Assembly: GCF_024323335.1 (NCBI RefSeq)
Contig: NC_066582.1
Location: 185,474,973 to 185,538,972 of the forward strand
Length of the DNA: 64,000 nt
Direction of reading: 5' to 3'
Source: Lathyrus oleraceus
Lineage: Eukaryota; Streptophyta; Magnoliopsida; Fabales; Fabaceae
The first letter of the stretch is position 1, and each line of letters starts with the position of its first letter. The notes beneath the pieces were generated by a model that ran no database searches, had not been told where the DNA came from, and worked only from the letters and a program-made list of their open reading frames with translations. The translations under genes were made by a program, and so were the position numbers. This document shows positions 1 through 9,937 of this stretch, piece by piece.

Positions 1-2106
1 CAAAAAATTTCAAGGCCATAGGATAAAGCATGACTATTTCACAAATGATTTGGTGGAATGTGCAAAATGTGGATACATGTTACAAACCAATATGCCAAAT
101 AAAATCCATTCATCACAAAAATCTGGAAAAAATATGACAATTAAGTAGAGATCATGATGAAAAGAATGCAAAAAATCCCATTCAAATTGGACTTAAAATG
201 ATGAACTTATGATTTTTCAAAGTTGGAGATCAAAAATGAAATTAAAATTGAGAAAACAACATATTTCAATGTGTCCCATGCCACGCCAGTGGCAATTTTG
301 TAATTCCCAGGGTCACTAATCTAAACGCGGCCGTTTTGGACAAGAGGACGAAATAATTTCATTGGCCAGTATGGAGCTACAGGACCATGCACGCACGTGG
401 AGATTCAAAATTCTGGGCAAGGCAACATGAACTAGGGTTTCTGGGAACAGTACACAACCTTCAACTTCCCCAATCGATTCAACAAATTTTTTTTCCAGAA
501 TTTGCAATTGGATACACCAAACGACTCAGCAAGCAACAAGCAACATGAATCCATTATTTATTTCAACAAAATCAAACCACACAGCATGAATCGAGCAAGA
601 AATCATTTCAACATCAAACTTAAAAACAACATATCTTCACAAATAATCAACCATTTTCTTCAACTCAAAGCTTATAATAACCAGGGCAACAAAATCTACA
701 CATTGCATATCATGATTTTGAGAAATTAGAGATTCGTGTTCTTACTTGTTTTTTGAAGAAATTTGAGAAGCAGTGGTTGTTCGGTGCTGCAAGCTTGAAA
801 CAGGTGCTCTATAACCCTCCAAATGGTGAATGGATGCAAACGATTTCTGCCATTAGAGGAGCTTTGAAGAAACAGTCGAGCAACAACTGCTACAGATGGT
901 GTGTGATGGTTGCAATAGGCTCCAAATGGTGAGTAATGAGGAAGCAAACAAAGCCAGGCTCGCGGGTTTCACAATTTCTCAAGAAAATTTCAAATGTGCA
1001 AAAAATGGAGATTTTAGAGAGTGAGAGAATTCTGTTGGCATGGAGGCAGCTAGGGTTTTGGAATGACAGAAAAATGGTTAATATACTTCTGTTTTAAGTT
1101 GGTTTAATGAGAGCTAATCACAAATTAACTTAATGAAGCATTTTGCTAAATGGCCATTTTGGTTCATATGGTGAGGTGTAATGGCAAGGGCACGAAAATT
1201 GGGCCTTCCACAAGTCACAAACAACATTTCAGAACTTAATTGAATGGCAAAATGTATTAAAATTGGTTATTTCAAAATTTCACTTTTGCACCATACTTGA
1301 AATCAATCATGATAGTTAAAAAATGCCATTTTGATCCATGAGGTTTTGGTGCATGAGGGTTACATTTTAGGAAAGAGGAGGTTAAATGTGACTTGTTGGA
1401 AAAAACCCCACCAAATTTGGCCAAATGGTTTGAGAGATATGGCCTTTTGAAGTTCAAGAATTTTTGAAAATGAATTGATCATATCTTGCAAACCATACAT
1501 GGGAATTGAGAGTTCTTGGACTTTTTGGAAATGGGAGAACAAGATCTTCAACTTTCATGTTGGGCAAAAATTCATTTGAAGCTTGTATCATGATGTAAGT
1601 TTGGGATCAAGAAGTTTCCATTTTTGGCAGTTAAAATTACAGGTCCAGTTTCTATTTTTGGAAATTTCTGATTTGGCTTCAAATTCTTCAATGATGATGT
1701 TTGCCATGATATATGAGGCCTATTTGGACATGAATAAGCTCTCTCAAATCAAATCCATCCATCAAAACCATAAAATCAAACCCAGTTGACCAAGTTTGAC
1801 TTTTTAGGGTTTCTGATGGACTGTGCATTGACTGATGACTTCTGAACATCCAAACCTTGATCAAAACACTTCAAATGGATCCCCAAGTCATGTGAACATG
1901 TTGGACCAACCCTAGGGCCTTGGCTCCTTGGAAATTGTGCTTGCTTGCTTGGTTGACTGATCTCTTGATCAGTTTGACCTAATTCTTCTGATGATCTTGC
2001 ACTTGAGGCAAAAGGGACAATGCAATGCTATGCAGTGGACCATGTTATGTTATGACCTAATATGAGAATGTATGTACAATGATAGGTGCAAATTTGAGGT
2101 GCTACA
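1..2106 (-). repeat. 3' LTR of Ogre-A (partial)
   Basis: This matches 13013-15152 of the 5' LTR and ends with GGTGCTACA at 2106, the same terminus as 15152. In element orientation it is the upstream (U3) part of the LTR. It differs from the other LTR by a handful of substitutions and lacks 34 bp present around 13845-13880, a loss bounded by short AATG microhomology. Short ORFs within it are paralleled in the other LTR and have no coding character. The remaining ~3.1 kb of this LTR lies to the left of the window. Confidence 0.92.
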
Positions 2107-2118
2107 GCTGCCCCTATT
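2107..2118 (-). other. Polypurine tract of Ogre-A
   Basis: On the minus strand the bases directly before the 3' LTR read AATAGGGGCAGC followed by TGTAGCACC. Ogre-B has AATAGGGGCAAC at the equivalent place, directly before its LTR start TGTCATACC. Conservation next to both LTR starts supports a role as the plus-strand DNA primer site. Confidence 0.85.
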
Positions 2119-2439
2119 CAATCAGCTGGGAACCCGAACGGATGATAGCAACGGCTGTCAGACTTTCAGGGTAAACAGGGATCGAATACTAAGAACCGTA
2201 GAATTTGCACAAACTGGATATAATACAAGAATGCCTGTCAGGATCGGCAAAGAAACAGTCTTGAAAGAAAAATCCGTCTGGAACGGAAAAAAGAAATCGG
2301 CCTGAATACCGAAACAGAAACGTCGACCTGAATACCAAAATAAATGGTAACACAGGGATAACCATGGCCTGAGCGCCGCTCGTCAGTCTGAATACTGAGC
2401 ATCGGTGTATGAGAGATTTGATGTCGATCTGAAACATCG

Positions 2440-3135
2440 GAAAATTGGCCTGGACGCCACTTCGGTCTGAATACCGGAAAATTGGCCTGAGTGCCATAAG
2501 TACATCGACCTGATCGTCGGAAACTTCTTCGGCCTGGATACCAAAAAAAACATAAGTACATCGACCTGATCGTCGGAAACTTCTTCGGTCTGAATACCGG
2601 AAAAACATAAGTACATTGACCTGATCGTCGGAAACTTCTTCGGTCTGAATACCGGAAAAAACATAAGTACATCGACCTGATCGTCGGAAACTTCTTCGGT
2701 CTGAATACCGGAAAAAACATAAGTACATCGACCTGATCGTCGGAAACTTCTTCGGCCTGAATACCGGAAAAAACATAAGTACATCGACCTGATCGTCGGA
2801 AACTTCTTCGGTCTGAATACCGGAAAAAACATAAGTACATCGACCTGATCGTCGGAAACTTCTTCGGTCTGAATACCGGAAAAACATAAGTACATCGACC
2901 TGATCGTCGGAAACTTCTTCGGTCTGAATACCGGAAAAACATAAGTACATCGACCTGATCGTCGGAAACTTCTTCGGTCTGAATACCGGAAAATTGGCAT
3001 GAGTGCCATAAGTACATCGACCTGATCGTCGGAAACTTCTTCGGCCTGAATACCGAAAAAAACATAAGTACATCGACCTGATCGTCGGAAACTTCTTCGG
3101 CCTGAATACCGGAAAAATTGGCCTGAGTGCCAAAG
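2440..3135 (-). repeat. 56-bp tandem array in Ogre-A 3' UTR
   Basis: About eleven head-to-tail copies of a 54-57-bp unit. The marker CATAAGTAC occurs at 2495, 2552, 2606, 2662, 2718, 2774, 2830, 2885, 2940, 3007 and 3063; the longer step before 3007 contains an extra 12 bp. The unit contains no stop codon in any minus frame, so three overlapping minus-strand ORFs of 433, 275 and 259 codons appear. They are rotations of the same unit and not evidence of a protein. Family knowledge: Tat/Ogre 3' UTRs are hypervariable and known to generate satellite-like arrays. Confidence 0.9.
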
Positions 3136-3159
3136 CGTGAATTGGTTTGTGTTCCAAAA

Positions 3160-4215
3160 CACTCGACATCCTGAAGAGGGCTAGAAAAGCAAACTTGTTA
3201 AAGGATGGACATTCGATTCCACCAGGAATACGAATCTTACTCGACTGGGGAGGACGACTTCGACCCAAGAGCGCATGAGACATATTATCTATAGCCGTCA
3301 GAACGTAGATAATAACCTCGCATGGAAGATTATCCATAACCGGGTTGTAGGTTGTTAAATGGATAAACGACCGAAAACATCCTGAAGAGAGCGAAAGCAA
3401 ACTTGTTAAAGGATGGACATTCGATTCCACAAGGAATACGAATCTTACTCTGCTGGAGATAACAATCGAAAGATTGACCAAAGAGTGCATGAGATATATT
3501 ATCTATAGCCGTCAAAACGTAGATAATACACTCGCATGGAAGATTATCCATAACCGGGTTGTAGGTTGTTAAATGAATAATCGACCGACATCATCCTGAA
3601 GAGAGCGAAGGCAAACTTGTTAAAGGATGGACATTCGATTCCACAAGGAATACGAATCTTACTCTGCTGGAGAAAACAATCAAAAGATTGACCAAAGAGT
3701 GCATGAGACATATTATCTATAGCCGTCAAAACGTAGATAATACACTCGCATGGAAGATTATCCATAACCGGGTTGTAGGTTGTTAAATGAATAATCGACC
3801 GACATCATCCTGAAGAGAGCGAAGGCAAACTTGTTAAAGGATGGACATTCGATTCCACAAGGAATACGAATCTTACTCTGCTGGAGAAAACAATCAAAAG
3901 ATTGACCAAAGAGTGCATGAGATATATTATCTATAGCCGTCAAAACGTAGATAATACACTCGCATGGAAGATTATCCATAACCGGGTTGTAGGTTGTTAA
4001 ATGAATAATCGACCGACATCATCCTGAAGAGAGCGAAAGCAAACTTGTTAAAGGATGGACATTCGATTCCACAAGGAATACGAATCTTACTCTGCTGGAG
4101 AAAACAATCAAAAGATTGACCAAAGAGTGCATGAGATATATTATCTATAGCCGTCAAAACGTAGATAATACACTCGCATGGAAGATTATCCATAACCGGG
4201 TTGGAGGTTGTTAAA
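3160..4215 (-). repeat. 214-bp tandem array in Ogre-A 3' UTR
   Basis: Four near-identical copies plus one diverged leading copy at about 3160-3340. The exact period is 214 bp, seen in the motif ACTCTGCTGGAGA at 3447, 3661, 3875 and 4089. Each unit also contains an 8-bp inverted repeat (ATTATCTA and TAGATAAT around a 14-nt loop). A single related unit occurs in Ogre-B at about 50300-50440, so the amplification is specific to Ogre-A. A 73-codon ORF recurs in each unit only because the unit is repeated. Confidence 0.9.
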
Positions 4216-6350
4216 TGGATAAACGACTGACAAGAAAGGCATCAGGGTACCAGGACTAGGTATGCAAAAGATGACCAATCAAAAAGGGATAAAGTTGCTA
4301 ACTCGGAGCAAATACCCAAAGGCAGGGGAAGACCCAATGGGGACAATACTGCTTGATCAAGGCAAGTATCCAAAGGGAAAAAGAGTATCAATACCGCAAG
4401 CTGGATACTGATAACTGCAAGGAAGGGATTACATCTACCGGTTTGTAGGTAGAAAACCACGGAAAGGTAACCAGTCATCGATAGGATGAGCACACAGGGT
4501 TAACTCCAACAAGGGGATGAAAGTGGGATTTTACAACTACCAGCTAGTAGGTAGAAAACCACAAAGATAGGACTTACAACTACCGGTTTGTAGGTAGATG
4601 CCCACAAATTCCGCTGAGGATAAGATGAATGAGTGCCGGTTAGTGAGCAACTATTCATTTATGCCCCAGGGAAGCACAAGAAACAGTCAACGGGGAGCCA
4701 ATTTAGGATCGATCCAAAAAGGCAGACTGAAACAAGACTCATCCTAATGAGGAAAGAACTCAATAGGGAAAACCCATCCCAATGTGTGTTGGGAAGGAAC
4801 GGAAACAACCGTCATCCACGAGGATGTATCTCAGTGGGGAAATGGCAGGAAAGGATAGACACTTTCTGCTTAAGGGGTTGGCTCTACATGGAGAGATCAG
4901 ACACACCCACATCTGCTAGGGGAAAATCTACTGGAGAGATTCTTATCACCAAACAGCAAGAGACAACAATCAACAGATACACGGCAACAGCTGCAACATG
5001 AGTATCCAAATGCTATGATTATGCATGTATGCATTCTACCTAAAATGTATGATGAATGCTGACAAACAGACATGCTCAATACACAGATCCGGGAATCAAC
5101 CATCCGGCACCACTCTTCAGAGGGAAAACCAAAGTCATCATCCTGCAGGGGAGGAAGAGCCACAAGAGGCTTCCGGAGGGATCGTCGGTCACAACCGGAG
5201 AGTAGCGTTTAATACACAGGCGGACGCGCCAGAACAACTCGTGCTGAAAATCAGATATACCAGGAAGCAACTCGATCTCTGATGAGGATAGATAGGCATA
5301 GAGAAAGCTCATCATGCCAACAACTCCGCTCGGGGATCTATCTGAGGACATGATGGAGCACTGGGATGTCAATCCACCAAATACCGAATTTTTGCAGAAA
5401 AGCACCCATGCTGGGAGAGGAAGACTGCTCTGCTGGAGAGGCGAAAGTTGAAGTCTTCAGTAACACTCTGCTAGGGGAACTGCCCCACAATAATGTCCGA
5501 AACAGCAAACTTGCTAGGGATGCCCCACAATAGGGCTCAAACAGCACTCTACTGGGGATGCCCCACCATAGGTGCTAATAGGGACTTGGAAGAAAAATCT
5601 GCACTGCCGGGGATATGAAGATGAACAAACTTCAACCGACACTGCACCGAGCAACCTCGCTGAGGAGAAACCATGAAAATGTTCTGCAGGACAAAGATAC
5701 AGTCATGCTCGAGATACGAACAATTGTCTTACCTGTTGGTAATCATACCACCCTTGGGAGAGCACTGTGGGTCTCCTAAGTATCCTTCCATCATCGTGAA
5801 TGTTCACTTTGTTTAAGAACAATTTTTTTTGAAAAATTTGTTTATTTTGAAAAACAATGATACTTTATCAATTAAAACATGCAAAACATTTGTTGAGTCG
5901 AAACAAATAAGAGTGCAAATAATTGGATAAAAGCTCAAATTGATGTGATGGAATGGTAGTCTGCAAAGGGCGAGACTCCATAGATCTGTACAAGTTTGAA
6001 ATCGGTGATATATATTGGAGAGGGCTACATTGAACATAATGACCTTTCCTCTACCATTCCGAATTTTCGATGTATTCGGAGCTTCAGTCGACGACGAATC
6101 GAGAATCCCTGACGGATGACAGATATAGAGCACAGTCTTGTCAAGATGCAGTTACTTGCCAAATCCCTAATTTTTGCCTAGATTGCCCCAGTGTGAGGTG
6201 ATCAATTTAGCGGGATGCAAATTCTTTTTTTCAATGTCTCTAACTTTTGCCTGGATCGCCCTTTCGGGTTTTCAATCCACCGAGACGCTCCTTTTTGCCT
6301 AAGTCGCCCTTTGGGGTGTCCGACTTAGCGAGCTATTCTGCTTTTTTCTT
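4216..6350 (-). other. Ogre-A 3' UTR with hairpins and PBS-like motifs
   Basis: Non-coding part of the element between the integrase remnant and the tandem arrays. Three hairpins with a CTACC/GGTAG stem and an 8-nt loop lie at 4435-4452, 4537-4554 and 4580-4597. From about 4900 to 5660 the motif CTGCTGGGGA and close variants recurs every 30-100 bp, for example 5428-5439, 5465-5478 and 5546-5558; it resembles the antisense of a tRNA 3' segment and the core of the element's PBS. From 6180 to 6350 the sequence consists of degenerate GC-rich spacer modules (CGCCCTTT), matching 52700-52900 in Ogre-B. No protein homology was seen. Confidence 0.7.
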
Positions 6351-6714
6351 TTAGGCGAAGTATTTCTTGACTGCATCGGGATTCACAGGACGAGTGAACT
6401 TCTCCATCCATTGTTGTAAGTGTCAAAACATTGCCTGAAAAGGTTCTCTTGACAACATATGGACATTCATAGCTTGGGGGTTCACTTGCCCCTGGAATCG
6501 GGCACGAAAGACAGGACTTTCTTGAGCACAAGGTCCCTCGGAACACATGAGGCTTGACCTTCTTATCGCGTGCTTTCTTCACTCTCTGCTGATATAACTG
6601 ACCATGACACATGGCAGTTGATCTCTTTCTTTCGATCGGATTCACTTGGTCGTAGTGACTCTGAATCCACTCGGCATCAGTCAACTTGGGACTTTGAGGG
6701 TGCTATTTTTCTTT
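6351..6714 (-). pseudogene. Integrase C-terminal remnant of Ogre-A pol
   Basis: The minus frame from about 6714 reads through LTDAEW, CHGQLYQQRVKKARDKK, YECPYVVKRTFSGN and TTMDGE. This is the pattern of the tail of Ogre/gypsy integrase, with a basic helix followed by a GPY/F-like YxxPYVVK module. A one-base shift after TTMDGE moves the conserved ending (VNPDAVKKYF, stop at 6351-6353) into another frame. Everything upstream in pol (protease, RT, RNase H, integrase core) is absent; gag begins only about 700 bp away. The equivalent remnant in Ogre-B is at 52676-53104. Confidence 0.85.
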
Positions 6715-7413
6715 TGTTTCTTTCTTTCTTTTTCTTTCTTTTGATTTTGATTTTGATTTTTTTCCCTCTTCTTTTTTGTTTGTTTTTTTTATTTTACATT
6801 TTTTTTGATGCCCCAGTTGGCTGTTCTGCTGATTCTCGAGATGCAGCTGAGTGATCTTCTTTTCTTGCTCAAGAAGTCGGGAAATACCGTCAGGAATCCC
6901 TTCAACATCATCTTCTTCCGCTTCGAATACAGGGAATTCAAAATTGGGAGATGACGTCCGATCATTATGTTCAATGGGTTTGAGAAACAACCTGCATAAA
7001 GATTTTGAGTATAAAAAGCACTTTGAAAATCAAACAAGACAATCGTTATGCAGATGAAAAGATTGCTTTTATTCTTGTTTTTAAGGTTTTTTGTGATCAC
7101 CAATTTCATGCAAAAAGCGAAAAGGGAAAACAAATGGAAAAACAAATGTTTAACATGAATTATTTGAATGAAAATATCATTGCACAAAATGTTGCCAACA
7201 ATGTCATCACTTCTCCTTTTGGCATGGGAGAAGGGTTTTAAACAAAGTGATTATTGCTCTGACTTATGAACAACTGTAGGAAAACCCACAGTGACCCAAT
7301 TGTGATAGATCCCACCGGGGATGACAACTGTCAGTATCTCTTGCATCAGCAGCTTCTGTTTTCTGAACAACCCTTCTGAAGAAAAGTCGGCGCCAGCCCA
7401 GGACTTGCTATCT
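6715..7413 (-). other. Deletion-junction spacer between pol remnant and gag
   Basis: This is where about 4-5 kb of pol would be expected. It starts with a strongly asymmetric pyrimidine run (6700-6800, T/C-rich on +) followed by AT-rich DNA. Short ORFs on both strands have no recognisable domains. I see no protease or RT motif in any frame. The low-complexity run may mark the deletion or template-switch point. Confidence 0.6.
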
Positions 7414-8940
7414 TCAAGCTTGATTAGCATTGAGACCCCAGTCCTCTAAGATCAGAATACCTGACCACACAAGGTCTTGAACCTTCATCTTCAGCTGGAA
7501 ACAACTATCCACATCATGACCAGGAGCACCCGAATGATACACACAACGCTGTTCAGGCCTATACCACCACCGAGGGTTGACGGGTATGGGCGGCGGGTCT
7601 CTGGGAGTAATCAAGTTCCGCTCTAACAGAGAGGGATACAGTTCGGCGTAGGACATGGGGATTGGATCAAAAATGATCTTCTTCCTCTCATTACTTGTAC
7701 CAACTTGATTATCAATGGGAGGCTGGTAAACCTGCTGCTGAGGATGACGTTGTTGACGCTGATGCTGCTGAGCTGGTCTTCTCTGTTGCTGTGGAGTTTG
7801 AGTTGCTGGAATAGTCACAGCGGCGACTTGCCGATATGGTCCTCTATTTGCACTCCTTCGACGGTGCACAGCATTCGTTTCATTCTCTCCCCTTTTGGGT
7901 GCCCCAGAGGATGGCTTCTTAGTACTCGAGGAACTTGAAGAGCCAGGATCTTGTATCCTTCCTGCTTTGATAAGGCTCTCAGTTCTTTCCCTACAGACAA
8001 CAACATCTGAAAAGCTACTGAACGGGCAACTTCCCAAGCGATCCATGAACACACCTTGCAAGGTTCCAATGAACACGTCAGTCAGCTCTCTCTCCAACAT
8101 CGGAGGTTGCACTCTTGCGGCTAGTTCACGCCACCTCTGGGCATACTCTTTGAAGCTCTCCTTATCTTTCTGATACAAGCTCTGTAACTGAGTTCGGCTC
8201 GGCGCCATGTCCATGTTGTGCTTGTATTGCCTTAGGAAGGCCTCACCCAAATCCTTCCAGCTTCTAACTGATTCTCGCTTCAGATCCATGTACCAATCCA
8301 AAGACGCTCCAGATAAACTGTCTTGGAAAAAGTACATCCACATCTTTTCATCATCAGTGTAGGCAGAGATCTTCCTGAAGTACGCCTGCACGTGGGTGCG
8401 AGGACAAGAAGTGTCATTGTACTTGTCGAAAGAGGGTGCTTTGAATTTGTAGGGGATCTTCAACCCTTCCACCAGACCCATATCGGTCACATCAAACCCA
8501 AGGGAGTTCTGACATTCCATGGCTCGGATCTTCTCAGCAAGAGCATCCACCTTTCTGTCCCTTTCTTCGGTTCTTACAACGTCATCGTCTTCACTGAGGA
8601 GAGTAAACATGTCCTCCTGTCTGTCAACAAGTGAAGCAGGATGACGAACTGGAGCCCGGGTAGCTCTGGCATTGACCTCTGTAGCAAGTGGTTGTCCATT
8701 GATTCTGATGCCCCCCAACTCATCAACCCCATCAAAGTTACTGGCGGGAGCGGCAGCAGCAACATTATCATCCACAGGAACACCCACTGGTGAAGCACGG
8801 TTGGCAGTTGGAATCACAGCTTCCTGTCTCTGGGCTAAGGCACGCAGCTCCTCTTGCCCCTGAACGACCCCTTGCATCATGCTCATGAATTGGGCCATGT
8901 TCGCCCTCATCTCAGCTAGCTCAGTCTGAACTTGATCCAT
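7414..8940 (-). CDS. Ogre-A Gag polyprotein (508 aa)
   Basis: Structural capsid protein of the element, expected to assemble RNA-containing particles in the cytoplasm. The open frame extends upstream to 9063, but I start it at the methionine at 8940 (MDQVQTELAEMRA), because the upstream codons look like leader and Ogre-B aligns there too. Domains: a coiled-coil-like N-terminus; a Retrotrans_gag core around residues 130-330 (IPYKFKAPSFDKYNDT, then MWMYFFQDSLSGASLDWY and ELTDVFIGTL); a Q/R-rich linker with TPQQQRRPAQQ; and a C-terminal variant zinc knuckle CVYHSGAPGHDVDSC in which His replaces the second Cys. There is no protease after it: the frame ends shortly after the knuckle. The ORF is uninterrupted, unlike the copy in Ogre-B, so this copy could still supply Gag. 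Confidence 0.88.
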   Translation of the reverse strand: MDQVQTELAEMRANMAQFMSMMQGVVQGQEELRALAQRQEAVIPTANRASPVGVPVDDNVAAAAPASNFDGVDELGGIRINGQPLATEVNARATRAPVRHPASLVDRQEDMFTLLSEDDDVVRTEERDRKVDALAEKIRAMECQNSLGFDVTDMGLVEGLKIPYKFKAPSFDKYNDTSCPRTHVQAYFRKISAYTDDEKMWMYFFQDSLSGASLDWYMDLKRESVRSWKDLGEAFLRQYKHNMDMAPSRTQLQSLYQKDKESFKEYAQRWRELAARVQPPMLERELTDVFIGTLQGVFMDRLGSCPFSSFSDVVVCRERTESLIKAGRIQDPGSSSSSSTKKPSSGAPKRGENETNAVHRRRSANRGPYRQVAAVTIPATQTPQQQRRPAQQHQRQQRHPQQQVYQPPIDNQVGTSNERKKIIFDPIPMSYAELYPSLLERNLITPRDPPPIPVNPRWWYRPEQRCVYHSGAPGHDVDSCFQLKMKVQDLVWSGILILEDWGLNANQA

Positions 8941-9917
8941 ACTTCTCTGTTGATTGAGTCTGGTCGCGGTGCGGACGGTGATCAACAATCCTGTCTCAGT
9001 AAAAACCCAAAATGAGAAGTCACGCCCCCAAACATGTCTGTACTGCAAGGATGATATGTACATGATATGTGTATAATGCAGATGCTATTTTATCATGAAT
9101 GATCCTGAAAAGGATATGCGTATGCGAGTTAACTTTTTTCATTTTCATGCATTACTATTTTTTTGGAAAATAAACATGCTATGATGCAAATGATGGAGCC
9201 AAGACTGGCAGGAACTGGCATCTGAGGAACCATCTGAAACCCCAAAGTCATCTGAGGAGCTGGCATTTGAACCCAAGTCTGGAGCACTGAGTCACCATCT
9301 GAGCGAGTACCCTCAAATTCAGCCCAGGGATCTGAAATAAACGGAACCCTCTGATCAATACCAGGGTCAAACCTCCGGCGTCCAGAAATATAACCCGTAG
9401 TCACCATCAGTACCAGGAGTCACCAACTGTACCTGTAATAATGATCAATCCTTCCCCACTCACAGGTGTAGTCTAGGCCAGAGTAAGGTCGAGAGAAACA
9501 CAGCATAAATAACCTTTCGCAGAATATCATCATATACACACCTGAAGTATGCAACGACAATATCCCACCAGGGTCTGAACTATTCGTGATATCAATGTTC
9601 CGCTGAGTGGCGCAATACCACCCGCTTCCCACGAATCACTCTATTCCTAAGCATCCTAGATTTCACTCATGGTCTGGGTATTGGACCTTTTACCTCAAGT
9701 AACTCCCACCCCAAACAGAGAAAACACAGCACAACCAGCAGATGAATATGAATGAATGCAAACATTAATACAAACAATAAATGCAAACAGTAAATGCAAA
9801 TATATACAAATGAATGCAATAAATACAACAGCAAACAGCAACCAAAGCCCTAACCTAGAGAGCGCTAGGAGAGACTCGCTCAGGGAAGATGGACCAGCAG
9901 AGGTCAACTTCTCTAGG
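8941..9917 (-). other. Ogre-A leader between PBS and gag
   Basis: About 1 kb of non-coding leader, colinear with 53814-54999 in Ogre-B (for example the AT-rich segment with TATTTTTTTGGAAAATAAA near 9165 and its counterpart near 54025). The small ORFs at 9129-9407 and 9420-9632 do not correspond to intact ORFs in Ogre-B, and I do not call them genes. Ogre elements often carry an extra ORF1 here; none is recognisable. Confidence 0.65.
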
Positions 9918-9935
9918 TCCCCAGCAGAGTCGCCA
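9918..9935 (-). other. Primer-binding site of Ogre-A
   Basis: The + strand reads TCCCCAGCAGAGTCGCCA, ending in CCA like a mature tRNA 3' end, then two bases (GC), then the LTR at 9938. On the minus strand it is therefore an 18-nt site complementary to a tRNA. Ogre elements are known to use tRNA-Arg; that assignment is from memory and not derived from the window. The same 18 bases lie at 55000-55017 in Ogre-B. Confidence 0.85.
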
Positions 9936-9937
9936 GC

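Noticed and set aside
2189..3490. Long minus-strand frame of 433 codons and two overlapping frames of 275 and 259 codons
   Set aside because: They arise from a 56-bp tandem unit lacking stops in all frames; the translations are rotations of one repeat.
3330..4193. Four 73-codon minus frames of near-identical sequence
   Set aside because: They mirror the 214-bp array; no start context or domain.
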